A DNA stretch of 64,000 nt. Source: an uncultured Flavobacteriales bacterium. GTDB taxonomy: Bacteria > Bacteroidota > Bacteroidia > Flavobacteriales_D > Sanyastnellaceae. Location of the stretch: positions 1-64,000 of the forward strand of contig CAJXHE010000001.1 in assembly GCA_913051865.1 (NCBI GenBank). The letters are read 5' to 3'. Made by a program: the position numbers and the translations under genes. The notes under the pieces are model-generated. The model was not told the origin of the DNA. It saw only the letters and a list, made by a program, of their open reading frames with translations, and did not search any database. Shown piece by piece: positions 1 through 9,314 of this stretch. Position 1 is the first letter of the stretch, and each line of letters opens with the position of its first letter.

Positions 1-235
1 CTTTTGCGAGTGCTTCAAATCCGATTTTATTTGCGATCAGGCCGTGATTCCAGGTGCTGACCATGGTTGCTTGGCCTTTTTCTGCCTCAAGTTCATGCTT
101 CTGGATGCCTTCAAATTCTGCAAGCTCACTCCCTAACATCCGGTTTATTGCAAATGGTGAAAGGCCCAAAACACCTCCAATGGTTGCCAACCTTCCTATA
201 AACGCTCTTCGGTTAGATTTATTTGTTTGTCTCAT
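1..235 (-). CDS. N4-(beta-N-acetylglucosaminyl)-L-asparaginase (glycosylasparaginase), 5' part only
   Basis: The gene runs off the left edge; only the first 78 residues are visible and it is not in the ORF track because it has no stop here. Reading the minus strand from the ATG at 235 gives a twin-arginine signal (NRRAFIGRL followed by a hydrophobic stretch) and then STWNHGLIANKIGFEALAK. That resembles the start of the mature alpha chain of Ntn-hydrolase glycosylasparaginases, usually STWxxGLxAN in this family. Such enzymes cleave the sugar-asparagine bond of N-glycans and would act outside the cytoplasm after Tat export. The catalytic threonine lies beyond the window, so the family call rests on the N-terminus alone. 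A TATCTTGT box ends 4 bases before the start. Confidence 0.65.
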   Translation of the reverse strand, partial: MRQTNKSNRRAFIGRLATIGGVLGLSPFAINRMLGSELAEFEGIQKHELEAEKGQATMVSTWNHGLIANKIGFEALAK

Positions 236-239
236 GCCT

Positions 240-247
240 ACAAGATA
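240..247 (-). promoter_or_regulatory. -7 promoter box of the glycosylasparaginase gene, leaderless arrangement
   Basis: The minus strand reads TATCTTGT, a 7/8 match to the Bacteroidota TAnnTTTG -7 element, with 4 bases between the box and the ATG at 235. The transcript would begin at or next to the start codon. I see no clear -33 TTG. Confidence 0.5.
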
Positions 248-285
248 CTATAAGAATTAAATAAGAATTTGTATTGCTGTCGCGC

Positions 286-319
286 AAAAAAAAACCCCTC
301 GTGAGAGGGGTCTTTTTTT
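286..319 (-). terminator. Bidirectional intrinsic terminator after dnaK
   Basis: A GC-rich hairpin (CCCCTC, loop GTGA, GAGGGG) is flanked by an A run on one side and a T run on the other, so it can terminate either strand. It lies between the dnaK stop codon and the promoter of the next minus-strand gene, so its main role is to end dnaK transcription. Confidence 0.9.
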
Positions 320-381
320 GTAGTAAAGTCGAAGATGATTCTGGGAATCGAATTCGATGGTGACCTCGGGTTTCGAGAAGA

Positions 382-2298
382 TTACTTAGACTCTTCGTCA
401 GTAACTTCTTCGAAATCGACGTCGGTCACTTCTTGCTCGCCTTCGCTAGAACCAGAAGCATCCGCACCTGGAGCTCCTGCATCAGCTCCCGCGCCCTTGT
501 CTGCATACATTTCTTCGCTTGCAGCTTGGAAAGCAGTGTTGAGCTTCTCAATGCGCTCTTTGCAAGCATCGACATCGCCGAGCTCGTGAGCAGTTTTGAG
601 TTCAGTGAGCGCTTCGTTGATCGGCGTGAGCTTTTCTGCAGGTATTTTGTCTCCGAATTCCTTGAGTTGCTTCTCAGTTTGGAAAATAAGAGAGTCAGCC
701 TGATTGATAGTCTCAACCTTGTCCTTTGTCTCTTTGTCAGCGTCAGCATTCGCTTCAGCTTCCGCCTTCATGCGCTCGATGTCTGCTTCAGAAAGACCTG
801 AAGAAGCTTCGATGCGCACCTTGTTCTCCTTTCCAGTCGCTTTATCCTTCGCGCTTACGTTGATGATTCCATTTGCGTCGATGTCGAAAGTGACCTCGAT
901 TTGTGGAACGCCACGTGGAGCAGGAGGGATGTCAGACAGTTGAAACTGACCGATGGGGTGGTTATCCTTTGCCATTGCTCTTTCTCCCTGGAAAACATGG
1001 ATATCAACACTTGGCTGGTTGTCCGCTGCAGTAGAGAATGATTCAGACTTCTTGGTAGGAATCGTTGTGTTTGCTTCGATCAGCTTGGTGAAAACACCGC
1101 CCATTGTTTCGATGCCTAAAGAAAGAGGCGTGACGTCTAGAAGGAGGACGTCTGTCACGTCTCCTGATAAAACACCACCTTGTATGGCAGCTCCGATAGC
1201 GACCACTTCATCAGGATTAACGCCCTTAGATGGCTCTTTTTCGAAGAATGCCTTTACAGCATCTTGTACAGCAGGGATACGCGTTGATCCTCCTACAAGG
1301 ATGACTTCGTCGATATCTCCTTTGTTAAGTCCAGCTGCTTTAAGTGCAGATTGACATGGCTTGATAGAACGCTTGATTAAATCATCACAAAGTTGTTCGA
1401 ACTTCGCTCGGGTTAATGAACGCACAAGGTGCTTAGGGACGCCATCTACAGGCATGATGTACGGAAGGTTGATTTCCGTACTCGTCGTGCTAGAAAGTTC
1501 AATCTTCGCTTTCTCTGCAGCTTCTTTAAGACGTTGAAGAGACATCGGATCTTTGCTGAGATCAATCCCTCCATTTTCTTCCTTGAATTCTGCGACGAGC
1601 CATTCGATTAAGGTTTGGTCAAAGTCATCTCCACCAAGGTGAGTGTCACCATCTGTAGAAAGGACTTCGAAAACGCCATCACCGAGCTCGAGGATACTCA
1701 CGTCGTGTGTACCACCACCGAGATCAAAGACAACGATCTTCTGATCAATCGATTTCTTATCGAGACCGTAAGCAAGTGCTGCGGCGGTAGGCTCGTTGAT
1801 AATACGCTTGACTTCGAGTCCAGCAATCTCGCCAGCTTCTTTTGTCGCTTGACGTTGTGCATCGTTAAAGTAAGCAGGTACAGTAATCACTGCAGCCGTT
1901 ACTTCTGTTCCCAAGTGGTCTTCCGCTGTGCGCTTCATTTTCTGAAGTACCATTGCTGAAATCTCTTGTGGCGTGTACGAGCGGTCGTCAATCTTTACTT
2001 TGGGAGTGTTGTTGTCGCCCTTAATGACTTCATACGGCATGCGCTTGATGTCTTCTGCTACATCTGTAAAAGAACTGCCCATAAAGCGTTTAATACTAGA
2101 GATAGTCTTCGTAGGGTTTGTGATGGCCTGACGTTTTGCAGGCTCACCTACTTTTCTTTCGCCGTCGGCGATGAATGCAACGATGGAAGGAGTCGTACGC
2201 TTTCCTTCACTGTTGTTAATGACCACGGGTTCATTTCCCTCCATCACTGATACACAGCTGTTGGTTGTTCCGAGATCGATTCCAATGATTTTACTCAT
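382..2298 (-). CDS. dnaK: Chaperone protein DnaK (Hsp70)
   Basis: ATP-dependent Hsp70 chaperone of the cytoplasm, 638 residues, the normal bacterial length. The N-terminal ATPase domain opens with [11 protein letters not shown] and carries [17 protein letters not shown] and [13 protein letters not shown]. The second phosphate motif is [10 protein letters not shown], with His where most bacteria have Phe; flavobacterial DnaKs commonly share this. The substrate-binding domain follows from about residue 390, and the C-terminus is an acidic Gly/Ala-rich tail. It is a single-gene unit: grpE and dnaJ are not adjacent. The gene ends just before a strong terminator, and its leader is A-rich without a Shine-Dalgarno sequence. 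Confidence 0.98.
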   Translation of the reverse strand: MSKIIGIDLGTTNSCVSVMEGNEPVVINNSEGKRTTPSIVAFIADGERKVGEPAKRQAITNPTKTISSIKRFMGSSFTDVAEDIKRMPYEVIKGDNNTPKVKIDDRSYTPQEISAMVLQKMKRTAEDHLGTEVTAAVITVPAYFNDAQRQATKEAGEIAGLEVKRIINEPTAAALAYGLDKKSIDQKIVVFDLGGGTHDVSILELGDGVFEVLSTDGDTHLGGDDFDQTLIEWLVAEFKEENGGIDLSKDPMSLQRLKEAAEKAKIELSSTTSTEINLPYIMPVDGVPKHLVRSLTRAKFEQLCDDLIKRSIKPCQSALKAAGLNKGDIDEVILVGGSTRIPAVQDAVKAFFEKEPSKGVNPDEVVAIGAAIQGGVLSGDVTDVLLLDVTPLSLGIETMGGVFTKLIEANTTIPTKKSESFSTAADNQPSVDIHVFQGERAMAKDNHPIGQFQLSDIPPAPRGVPQIEVTFDIDANGIINVSAKDKATGKENKVRIEASSGLSEADIERMKAEAEANADADKETKDKVETINQADSLIFQTEKQLKEFGDKIPAEKLTPINEALTELKTAHELGDVDACKERIEKLNTAFQAASEEMYADKGAGADAGAPGADASGSSEGEQEVTDVDFEEVTDEESK

Positions 2299-2482
2299 GT
2301 TTTTGTTTTTTGTTTTTGTTTTTTCGTTTGTTTACATCTCCTCTTAGACAAATCCCTTGCCACTGCATAATTTCAGAGTTTAACGTGCATCTTGTCAGTT
2401 TTATATGTCATTTTCTCTTTTCTGTGAGACAGAAACCTGACACCCTGTCCGATTCTCCCTTCACTCTTGTACATTTGCCCAA
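2299..2482. promoter_or_regulatory. dnaK / oxidoreductase divergent intergenic region
   Basis: These 184 bases separate divergent dnaK and the Gfo/Idh/MocA gene. Bases 2299-2333 read on the dnaK strand as almost only A and C up to the ATG, an unstructured A-rich leader with no Shine-Dalgarno sequence beside the start. Further up, TGACA occurs twice 13 bases apart (TGACATATAAAACTGACA on the minus strand). I see no CIRCE element and no convincing sigma-32-type promoter. The right end holds the TACATTTG box of the plus-strand gene. Confidence 0.5.
2470..2477 (+). promoter_or_regulatory. -7 promoter box of the Gfo/Idh/MocA gene
   Basis: TACATTTG is a perfect match to TAnnTTTG and ends 5 bases before the GTG start at 2483. 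This supports that GTG as the start and predicts a leaderless mRNA. Confidence 0.6.
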
Positions 2483-3511
2483 GTGAAAAATCCAGTTTCT
2501 TTTGCCGTTTTGGGCTATGGCCATATCGGAAAGCGCCATGCCGCTACGATTCACGCACATCCCGCTGCTGACCTGCGATCTGTTGCAGATGTTGCGGATG
2601 TTTCTGCGTCTTTAGAAGGTGATTCTGAGGGTGGGAAGGTCTCGGTTTATCCCTCCATTGATGCTTTGCTGGCCCATTCTCCTCTTCCTGAAGTCATCAG
2701 TATATGTACTCCCAACGGGCTTCATGCAGCACAGTGCATTCAGATTCTAGAAGCGGGATGTCATGTCGTTCTTGAAAAGCCCATTGCACTTTCTGTATCC
2801 GATGCGCGTCTGGTGGCTGAATCGTCGAGATCAACAGGCAAACATGTCTTTTGTGTCATGCAAAATCGTTTTGCACCTCCTTCTGTTTGGCTTAAATCTC
2901 TTGTGGAATCCGGTAAGTTAGGTGAAATTCGCCAGGTCCACATCCAATGTTTCTGGAACAGAGACGATTCATACTATGCTTCCAGTCCATGGCGTGGGAC
3001 GATGGCCCTAGATGGCGGTCCGCTCTTCACACAGTTCTCACACTTTATAGATGTCATGTATTGGATTTTTGGTGGAATATCGTCTCCGAGTGCCATCTTT
3101 AAAAACCAATCTCACATCCACAATACCGAGTTTGAAGATTCAGGATCCATCTCCTTCGATTTTCTAAGGTCAGGTTGGGGGTCATTTACCTTCTCGACCG
3201 CTTTGTTCAAGTCAAATTTTGAAAGTTCACTCACCTTAATTGCTGAACATGGCACACTCCGCATCGCAGGTCAGTATATGGAAAAGGTGGTTCATTGTGA
3301 TATTTTGGACTACGAGATGACGGACCTCCCCACTTCAGCTCCACCCAACGATTACGGTTCGTACAAAGGGTCTGCCTCAAATCACCACCATGTCATCTCA
3401 AACGTTGTCGATGTCCTTAGACATGGCGCACAAATCTCAACACCTATTTCCGAGGGTATAGAAGTGGTGGAGATTATTGAGTCCATGTACAATTCAGGAT
3501 CTCGCCCTTAA
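2483..3511 (+). CDS. Gfo/Idh/MocA family NAD(P)-dependent oxidoreductase
   Basis: 342 residues beginning at GTG. The Rossmann fold shows GYGHIGKRHAATI near residue 12. CTPNGLHA and the family EKP motif (VVLEKPIAL) follow around residues 75-105, with the lysine expected at the active site. The middle part (MQNRFAPPSVW, CFWNRDDSYY, FTQFSHFIDVMYWIFG) matches the WlbA/WbpB-like subgroup that oxidises nucleotide sugars at C3 in surface-polysaccharide synthesis. That substrate is inferred from similarity only, since no sugar-pathway genes flank it. It converges with the GNAT gene, and the two stop codons overlap by 4 bases. Confidence 0.85.
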   Translation: MKNPVSFAVLGYGHIGKRHAATIHAHPAADLRSVADVADVSASLEGDSEGGKVSVYPSIDALLAHSPLPEVISICTPNGLHAAQCIQILEAGCHVVLEKPIALSVSDARLVAESSRSTGKHVFCVMQNRFAPPSVWLKSLVESGKLGEIRQVHIQCFWNRDDSYYASSPWRGTMALDGGPLFTQFSHFIDVMYWIFGGISSPSAIFKNQSHIHNTEFEDSGSISFDFLRSGWGSFTFSTALFKSNFESSLTLIAEHGTLRIAGQYMEKVVHCDILDYEMTDLPTSAPPNDYGSYKGSASNHHHVISNVVDVLRHGAQISTPISEGIEVVEIIESMYNSGSRP

Positions 3512-4407
3512 GCCAAATCCGGACGTATAAATCTTAAAAATGGCCTAAGCCACCATGACGCATAGATAAGCCGTGCCCGTGCCACTCTCGCCGCACCAAA
3601 CTCCTTGTAAAAGCGATCTACGCCTGGATCGGCGCTTCCTCCGAAATCGAATGTCGTCACCCCATGAGATCTAGCCTCTTCCATCGCAAATGAAAGCATG
3701 GCTACAGATGCTATTCCTGAGATTTTACTTCGGGATTGCCCGCCAAATGAATATAGGCACGTGGCTTCATTCACAAAAACGAATCCGCCAGCAGCAATAC
3801 AGTTTCCATCAGCATCAACAGCTTCTACAGCAAAACTAGATTGCATCGTTGAAATAGAATTTAGCAGTTTGCTCAATTGAAAACTGTCGGAATGTATTTC
3901 CTTTCTTATACGACTTTCATTATGCAGTGAGATGACGTTTGACCAGTCGTTTGAGAGGTGACATTTGATTCCTTCTCGTTCTGATCTTTTGACCTGTTTT
4001 CTTCTGTTACTGGGAAGTGGCGTATCTAAAAGAATCTGTCTCGTGTGTTTCCACTGAATTTTAAAAGACCGGGGTGTATTTGCATTTATGCTCGCCCTAG
4101 TAAGAATGGAATCATCTGGCAAAGGAGGGAGGTCAATAATTTTTAAGGTCTCGGACCGAGCGCTCCAATTTGAGGTTAGCGCGATATATTCTTCAGTGGG
4201 AATCTGGCATGAAAGGCCACAATCTAATGCCCAAAGGGGTGTAGCCAGGACTTGGATTCCTCGCATAGAAAATCTAGAAAGTGCAGAAACACTTGTTTTT
4301 GTTTCAAAAACGGTGTAGCTAGCACCACAAAAATTTAGCCACGAGGGGCTTAGGAATGGGTGCGTATACTCAGTAGTGGACGTGTCGTCTACTGCTTTAA
4401 CAATCAT
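3508..4407 (-). CDS. FemAB-like GNAT family acyltransferase
   Basis: 299 residues. The C-terminal half looks like an Acetyltransf_6/FemAB-type GNAT fold: a basic segment (KRSEREG) near residue 140, GGFVFVNEATCLYSFGG around 205-222, and FDFGGSADPGVDRFYKEFG near 255-275, the usual closing motif of this group. The N-terminal half is a degenerate first GNAT domain. Members transfer aminoacyl or acyl groups to peptidoglycan, lipids or sugars; the acceptor cannot be read from the sequence. It is translationally coupled to the upstream TPR gene through an ATGA overlap. Confidence 0.7.
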   Translation of the reverse strand: MIVKAVDDTSTTEYTHPFLSPSWLNFCGASYTVFETKTSVSALSRFSMRGIQVLATPLWALDCGLSCQIPTEEYIALTSNWSARSETLKIIDLPPLPDDSILTRASINANTPRSFKIQWKHTRQILLDTPLPSNRRKQVKRSEREGIKCHLSNDWSNVISLHNESRIRKEIHSDSFQLSKLLNSISTMQSSFAVEAVDADGNCIAAGGFVFVNEATCLYSFGGQSRSKISGIASVAMLSFAMEEARSHGVTTFDFGGSADPGVDRFYKEFGAARVARARLIYASWWLRPFLRFIRPDLA

Positions 4408-5240
4408 CCGCCGATACTTCGCTTGACTGCTTCAAACTCTCTGTCTCCACTAAAAAGATCGTCACCAAGTGCGAGCCATTCAAGCGCTGCCGCTCGGTCA
4501 ATCTTAGACAACATTTCAGCATTGTAAATGATTGCAGAATGAAGAAGCTCAGTTTGAATTTCTCTTAAACCACGTCCGCCGAAATCTAGCATGAGATTAC
4601 GAGCTATTTCGTAGGTTTCCTTGGCTTCTTTTTTAGAGTTAAGTTGCTGATAAACTGCAGCATACATTAGCCATGCTCCTGGGTCTTCAGGGTCGATATC
4701 CGTGAGGTACTTGTAGTAAGATTTGGCTTTTGTGTATTTCTCATTGTCTACTTCCGTTTCAGCGGCGTTCTTTGTTTCGCCCCAAAGGATGTCATAGAAC
4801 TCAATGAATTCATGGTAGAACTCTTTTTCTTTGTCCTTTTTGACAAACTTAGAAGTGTATTTTAAGCTGTTCTTTAAGGCTTTGTTTTTGTCTGACTGAT
4901 ACTGCTCTCTCAGATCGGGGTCATCCGTGAGGTGGACTCCTAGGTAAGCCTGTCCCATGTATATATAGGGGAGAGGTTCTTTCTTGGTTTTGTCGTCTTC
5001 TGTGTATCGAATGCATTTGTAAAGTACGTTTTCATACTTTTCGTCAACAATCCACATTAACAGTTTGTTGTATTCCTGTTCTGAGATAAGCGGTTTACGT
5101 AGTTTCCCTTCATCGTCTTGTTTGCCTCTTTGGGCACTGATGTCGTTAGAAAGAAAGAGAGAGGCAACGAACAGCAAGCTGAACAGCCAAGCATTGTGGA
5201 TTGTAATTGTCTTCATGTTAGTTTTCATTGCAGAATTCAT
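4404..5240 (-). CDS. Secreted TPR-containing protein, function unknown
   Basis: The track starts this ORF at 5300, but that would run into the divergent promoter. The ATG at 5240 lies 3 bases after a TATCTTTC box and gives 278 residues beginning MNSAMKTNMKTITIHNAW, then a hydrophobic segment and a signal peptidase-like SAQ site. ATGs at 5228 and 5216 are alternatives. The mature protein is highly charged and alpha-helical. One clear tetratricopeptide-like unit (YYKYLTDIDPEDPGAWLMYA and the following helix) lies in the C-terminal half. It is predicted to be periplasmic, perhaps a partner of an envelope complex. It is coupled to the downstream GNAT gene by a 4-base overlap. Confidence 0.7.
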   Translation of the reverse strand: MNSAMKTNMKTITIHNAWLFSLLFVASLFLSNDISAQRGKQDDEGKLRKPLISEQEYNKLLMWIVDEKYENVLYKCIRYTEDDKTKKEPLPYIYMGQAYLGVHLTDDPDLREQYQSDKNKALKNSLKYTSKFVKKDKEKEFYHEFIEFYDILWGETKNAAETEVDNEKYTKAKSYYKYLTDIDPEDPGAWLMYAAVYQQLNSKKEAKETYEIARNLMLDFGGRGLREIQTELLHSAIIYNAEMLSKIDRAAALEWLALGDDLFSGDREFEAVKRSIGG

Positions 5241-5243
5241 GCC

Positions 5244-5251
5244 GAAAGATA
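5244..5251 (-). promoter_or_regulatory. -7 promoter box of the TPR-GNAT operon
   Basis: The minus strand reads TATCTTTC (7/8 to TAnnTTTG), ending 3 bases before the ATG at 5240. It is used here to choose that start. It lies back to back with the TonB receptor promoter. Confidence 0.5.
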
Positions 5252-5279
5252 ATAGAAAAAAGATGATGACAATAGGTGT

Positions 5280-5287
5280 TATATTTG
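5280..5287 (+). promoter_or_regulatory. -7 promoter box of the TonB-dependent receptor gene
   Basis: TATATTTG matches the Bacteroidota -7 consensus perfectly and ends 7 bases before the ATG at 5295, leaving almost no 5' untranslated region. Confidence 0.65.
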
Positions 5288-5294
5288 CGCGTCC

Positions 5295-7637
5295 ATGCAA
5301 GAAACTAAAAACGGTCTGATTTACATTGCCACGCTGTGCGCTTTTCTCTTTTGTGCCCCCCTTTTTTCTCAGGGTACAGTTAAGGGTTTTATCCAGTCTA
5401 AATCATCAGGAGAAGCGGTCATGTTTGCGAGTGTTTCCCTCGAAGGAACTTCTTATGGTGTCATCACTGACGTTTCAGGTTTCTACAGTTTAAGTAAAAT
5501 TCCCGAAGGAGAATATTCCTTAGTTGTCTCTAGTATTGAATATGAAAATATTAAAGAAACAATTAATATAAAGTCAGGTAAAGTTCTTACAAAGAGTTAT
5601 TTGCTTGAAGAAGGTGTGATTCAGCTTGGTGGTGCAGAAGTGAATGCCGACAGGGAAGAACAAAGAAACAGTGTACGTATGTCTGTGGAAACCATAAGGC
5701 CTGCAGACTTAAAAAACATTCCTAGCTTTGGAGGCACACCTGACTTGGTTCAAGTCCTTCAAGTTCTTCCTGGATTTGTGTCTACAGGTGACCAAGGAGG
5801 ACAGTTATACATTCGAGGAGGCTCCCCCATTCAAAATAAAGTGTTGTTGGATGGTATGATTATTTACAACGCATTTCACAGTATTGGTTTGTTTAGTGTG
5901 TTTGATTCTGATGCGATTGCAAATGCCGATATCTATACCGGTGCTTTTTCTGCAAAATATGGTGGACGTATTTCTTCTATTATGGACATTAAAACGCGTG
6001 ACGGAAACATGCGTGAACAAAAAGTCATTTTAGGTGCAAGTCCTTTCGGATCAAAAATCTTGTTAGAGGGACCATTAAAGAAAATGAAAAATAGTTCAGG
6101 AGGGATAAGCTACTTGTTGTCTTTAAAGCATAGTTATTTGGAGAAATCTTCTGAATTGTTATATCCATATATAGATGGTGGTCGATTGCCTTTTAGATAT
6201 ACTGACAGCTATGGAAAGATCACATTTGGCGGTGCTGGTTCTAAGCTCAGCTTATTTGGTTTCGGGTTTTCTGACAATGCGAGTGTTTTAGATGATTCTA
6301 CAGGAACATCCTTTGCCGATTACGGTTGGAGAAATGTGGGTGGCGGTGGAACGTTTACAATCGTCCCTCCAGGATCAGCGGTTCTCGTGAATGGACATTT
6401 TGCGATGAGTAACTACAGCATAGATCTTATAGAGGAAAGCTTGCCAAACAGATATAGCAATGTCAATGGTTTCAATTTTGGTTTAGATTTCAAATATGTC
6501 CTCGGTGAGGATAACATAGAATACGGACTTGAAGTGGTAGGTGTCGAAACGGATTATAAGACCTTCAATGCGCTCAGCTTAGTTGTCAAGCAAGTCGAGA
6601 ACACGACTGAATTTGGCGGTTATGTTGATTACACGATTAACAGAGGGAAGCTAATCATTCAGCCTAGTTTGCGCATGCAATACTACAGTTCATTGTCTGA
6701 GTTTCGTCCAGAACCTAGAATAGGTGTGAAATATAAGTACAATGAAAGACTCCGTCTGAAGTTTGCTGCAGGGATGTATTCACAAAACATTATCTCTGCG
6801 AACTCTGACAGGGATATTGTGAATTTGTTTTATGGATTTCTTTCTGGCCCAGACAACCTCCAAGATGAGTTTACGACGCCATCAGGTTCTGTAAGAGATG
6901 TGGCTCATTCACTCCAAACTGCAAATCATGTTGTTGCGGGGTTTGAGTATGATCTTACAGAATTCCTCAACCTCAATGTTGAAGGTTACTTAAAACATTT
7001 CACCCAACTCACAAATACAAATCGCCAAAAACTGTTTCCCGACGATGCGGATCACAATGACGTGCCAGAAGTTCTTCGACTTGATTACATTATAGAAAGC
7101 GGGTTTGCAAATGGGGTTGATATGGTGCTTAAATACGAAAAACGCAATTCTTATCTCTGGCTCGTTTACGGACTAGGAAATGTTGACCGGTGGGATGGAG
7201 ACCGATGGTACGACCCGGTATTTGACAGGCGTCACAATGTAAATCTCGTTGCTTCTCAAGATTTTGGGCGAAACAAGGAATGGCAGATTAGTGCGAGGTG
7301 GGCATTGGGTTCAGGTTTGCCTTTTACGCAAAGCCAAGGTTATTACCAATCTCCAAATGTGAATAATGGAATCTATTCAGATTATATTGCCGAAAATGCG
7401 GGCCAGATTTCCATTGATTATGCAGGTTTAAACGAGGGACGTCTTCCTTCATATCACAGGCTTGACATGAGTGTTAAAAGAACATTTGAAGATGTGATGG
7501 GAGGTGATTTGGATTTCACTGCGGGCGTCACAAATGTTTACAGCCGTGAAAATGTATTTTACATCAATCGTCTGACAGGCCAAAGGAAGAATCAACTTCC
7601 GTTTCTGCCCTCAATTTCTTTAGACTGGAAATTCTAA
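5295..7637 (+). CDS. TonB-dependent outer-membrane receptor with CarboxypepD_reg-like domain
   Basis: 780 residues. A signal peptide (hydrophobic residues 8-22, FSQ cleavage) is followed by a carboxypeptidase-regulatory-like beta sandwich (GTVKGFIQSKSSGEAVMFA to about residue 108). The plug domain follows (PDLVQVLQVLPGF, QLYIRGGSPIQNKVLLDGM, near 145-185), and then a 22-strand-type barrel ending in the aromatic SLDWKF. It is shorter than SusC proteins and no SusD gene is adjacent, so it probably imports a small ligand such as a siderophore, metal or vitamin rather than a glycan. The ligand is unknown. It converges with recN, 7 bases apart. Confidence 0.9.
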   Translation: MQETKNGLIYIATLCAFLFCAPLFSQGTVKGFIQSKSSGEAVMFASVSLEGTSYGVITDVSGFYSLSKIPEGEYSLVVSSIEYENIKETINIKSGKVLTKSYLLEEGVIQLGGAEVNADREEQRNSVRMSVETIRPADLKNIPSFGGTPDLVQVLQVLPGFVSTGDQGGQLYIRGGSPIQNKVLLDGMIIYNAFHSIGLFSVFDSDAIANADIYTGAFSAKYGGRISSIMDIKTRDGNMREQKVILGASPFGSKILLEGPLKKMKNSSGGISYLLSLKHSYLEKSSELLYPYIDGGRLPFRYTDSYGKITFGGAGSKLSLFGFGFSDNASVLDDSTGTSFADYGWRNVGGGGTFTIVPPGSAVLVNGHFAMSNYSIDLIEESLPNRYSNVNGFNFGLDFKYVLGEDNIEYGLEVVGVETDYKTFNALSLVVKQVENTTEFGGYVDYTINRGKLIIQPSLRMQYYSSLSEFRPEPRIGVKYKYNERLRLKFAAGMYSQNIISANSDRDIVNLFYGFLSGPDNLQDEFTTPSGSVRDVAHSLQTANHVVAGFEYDLTEFLNLNVEGYLKHFTQLTNTNRQKLFPDDADHNDVPEVLRLDYIIESGFANGVDMVLKYEKRNSYLWLVYGLGNVDRWDGDRWYDPVFDRRHNVNLVASQDFGRNKEWQISARWALGSGLPFTQSQGYYQSPNVNNGIYSDYIAENAGQISIDYAGLNEGRLPSYHRLDMSVKRTFEDVMGGDLDFTAGVTNVYSRENVFYINRLTGQRKNQLPFLPSISLDWKF

Positions 7638-7644
7638 GCTATTC

Positions 7645-9309
7645 TTAGCTCGAAAGAAGAACTTTCGCTGCGGCGCGTGCTTCTTCACTCACTTGGCTTC
7701 CGCTTAGCATCGTCGCTATTGCTTCATTGCGCTCCTTCGATGCGAGATATACAGCTTGCGTAATTGCTTCACTGTTATTCGTCTTTTTACTCACTTCAAG
7801 GTGATGGTTGCCAGAAGCAGCAACTTGAGCCAGATGCGTCACTGAGAAAACTTGCTGGCCCATTGACATCTCTCGCATGGTTGATGCCATGCGTGTTGCC
7901 ACATCGCCTGATACTCCCGTATCTATTTCGTCTAATACGATGGTGGGAACTGTGGTGCGTTTGGCCAATGCCGCTTTAAATGCGAGCATTACACGACTCC
8001 GTTCTCCACCAGAAGCAATCTGTGATATGGGTTGAGTCGGAGATCCAGGGTTCGCGCTGAACATCAGTTCCACGTCTTCTATTCCTAAAAGATCTGGTGT
8101 GTTCAATTCAGAAAAGACCCAAGACATTTCTACATTTGGGAGCTTGAGTGGGGCCAATTGATGGTGGACCAGATTCATCAATTCTTTTCCGGACCTCTCT
8201 CTTGCCTTCATCAAGCCCTTACCTGCTTGCGCTAACGCCACGGTTTTGACTTTTACAGCGGCTCGCGCAGTCTCGATTGCTAGCTTTATGCCATCACACT
8301 TCTCTATCCTTCTGTTTAATTCTTGTTCAACGAGTGACAGTGCTTCGGCATTAGGAACATTGTGCTTGTGAAGTGCACTCGAGAGCGCTTCCATTTTTGC
8401 GTTTATCAGTTCTAATCTTGCGGGGTCGTGCTGAATGCTTTCGGATAATTGACTTGATTCGAGTGCGATATCCCGCATTTCGATATGTACGCTTTTAAGC
8501 CTTTCTAACAGGTTGGACGCGTCTTTGCTATACATCTCAATGGCCTCTATTTCTGTTATTGCCTTGTCGACGGCAGAAATGGCATCCCTGCCTTCGGGGT
8601 GACTGTCTAAAAGTTCAAACGAAGCATGGAGTCCCGAAGCAAGTTCTGTGGCGTGTTTAAGTCGATTGTGTTCTTCCTCCAGTTCCTCCTGATTCAAAGA
8701 GTCTAGACCTAATTCGGACAGTTCTTCAAGTTGAAAATTTAGATAATCTCTGTCAGATTGTGGTTGATTCGCTTCAGCTTCTAAAGCGTTGAGCGTGTCT
8801 ACTGCTGAACGCCATGCTGAGAATGTCGCTCGGTAAGCGTCTCTCACGGTCACATGTCCACCGAAATCATCCAGAAGATCTAACCTGGTGACTCTGTCCA
8901 TTAAAGCCCGCGTCTCATCTTGGCCATGAAGGTCTACGAGTTTGTTGCCCACTTCTTTGAGAATACCTGCACTTACGAGTGAGTCATTGATAAAGCATCG
9001 AGATTTGCCTGTCGATCTCACTTCTCTTCGAATCACAACGCTTTCTTTGTCTGTGCCAAATTCCAGATTGAAATCAACGCGGATTTTATTTGCAATGGGA
9101 GAGTGGAAGGTGGCTTCAACGATGCATAGATCAGTACCATGCCTCACGTTTAAACTGTTGCTTCGTGCACCTAAAGCCAAACCTAATGCGCCCAATAAGA
9201 TTGATTTTCCCGATCCGGTTTCACCTGTTACAACAGTGAGCCCATCTTTAAAATCTAAAGAGAGTTCGCTTATTAATGCGAAGTTTTTTATATGTAGTCG
9301 AGTTAACAA
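7645..9309 (-). CDS. recN: DNA repair protein RecN
   Basis: SMC-like ATPase that acts at double-strand breaks, 554 residues, the usual length. Residues 1-50 include the Walker A GETGSGKS. The middle is a long coiled coil. The C-terminal half has the ABC signature ASGGERSRVMLAFK and the Walker B IVLDEIDTGVSG. It is the last gene of the bamD-rpoZ-coaBC-porD-recN operon and starts 5 bases after the porD stop. Confidence 0.97.
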   Translation of the reverse strand: MLTRLHIKNFALISELSLDFKDGLTVVTGETGSGKSILLGALGLALGARSNSLNVRHGTDLCIVEATFHSPIANKIRVDFNLEFGTDKESVVIRREVRSTGKSRCFINDSLVSAGILKEVGNKLVDLHGQDETRALMDRVTRLDLLDDFGGHVTVRDAYRATFSAWRSAVDTLNALEAEANQPQSDRDYLNFQLEELSELGLDSLNQEELEEEHNRLKHATELASGLHASFELLDSHPEGRDAISAVDKAITEIEAIEMYSKDASNLLERLKSVHIEMRDIALESSQLSESIQHDPARLELINAKMEALSSALHKHNVPNAEALSLVEQELNRRIEKCDGIKLAIETARAAVKVKTVALAQAGKGLMKARERSGKELMNLVHHQLAPLKLPNVEMSWVFSELNTPDLLGIEDVELMFSANPGSPTQPISQIASGGERSRVMLAFKAALAKRTTVPTIVLDEIDTGVSGDVATRMASTMREMSMGQQVFSVTHLAQVAASGNHHLEVSKKTNNSEAITQAVYLASKERNEAIATMLSGSQVSEEARAAAKVLLSS

Positions 9310-9314
9310 GGGGA

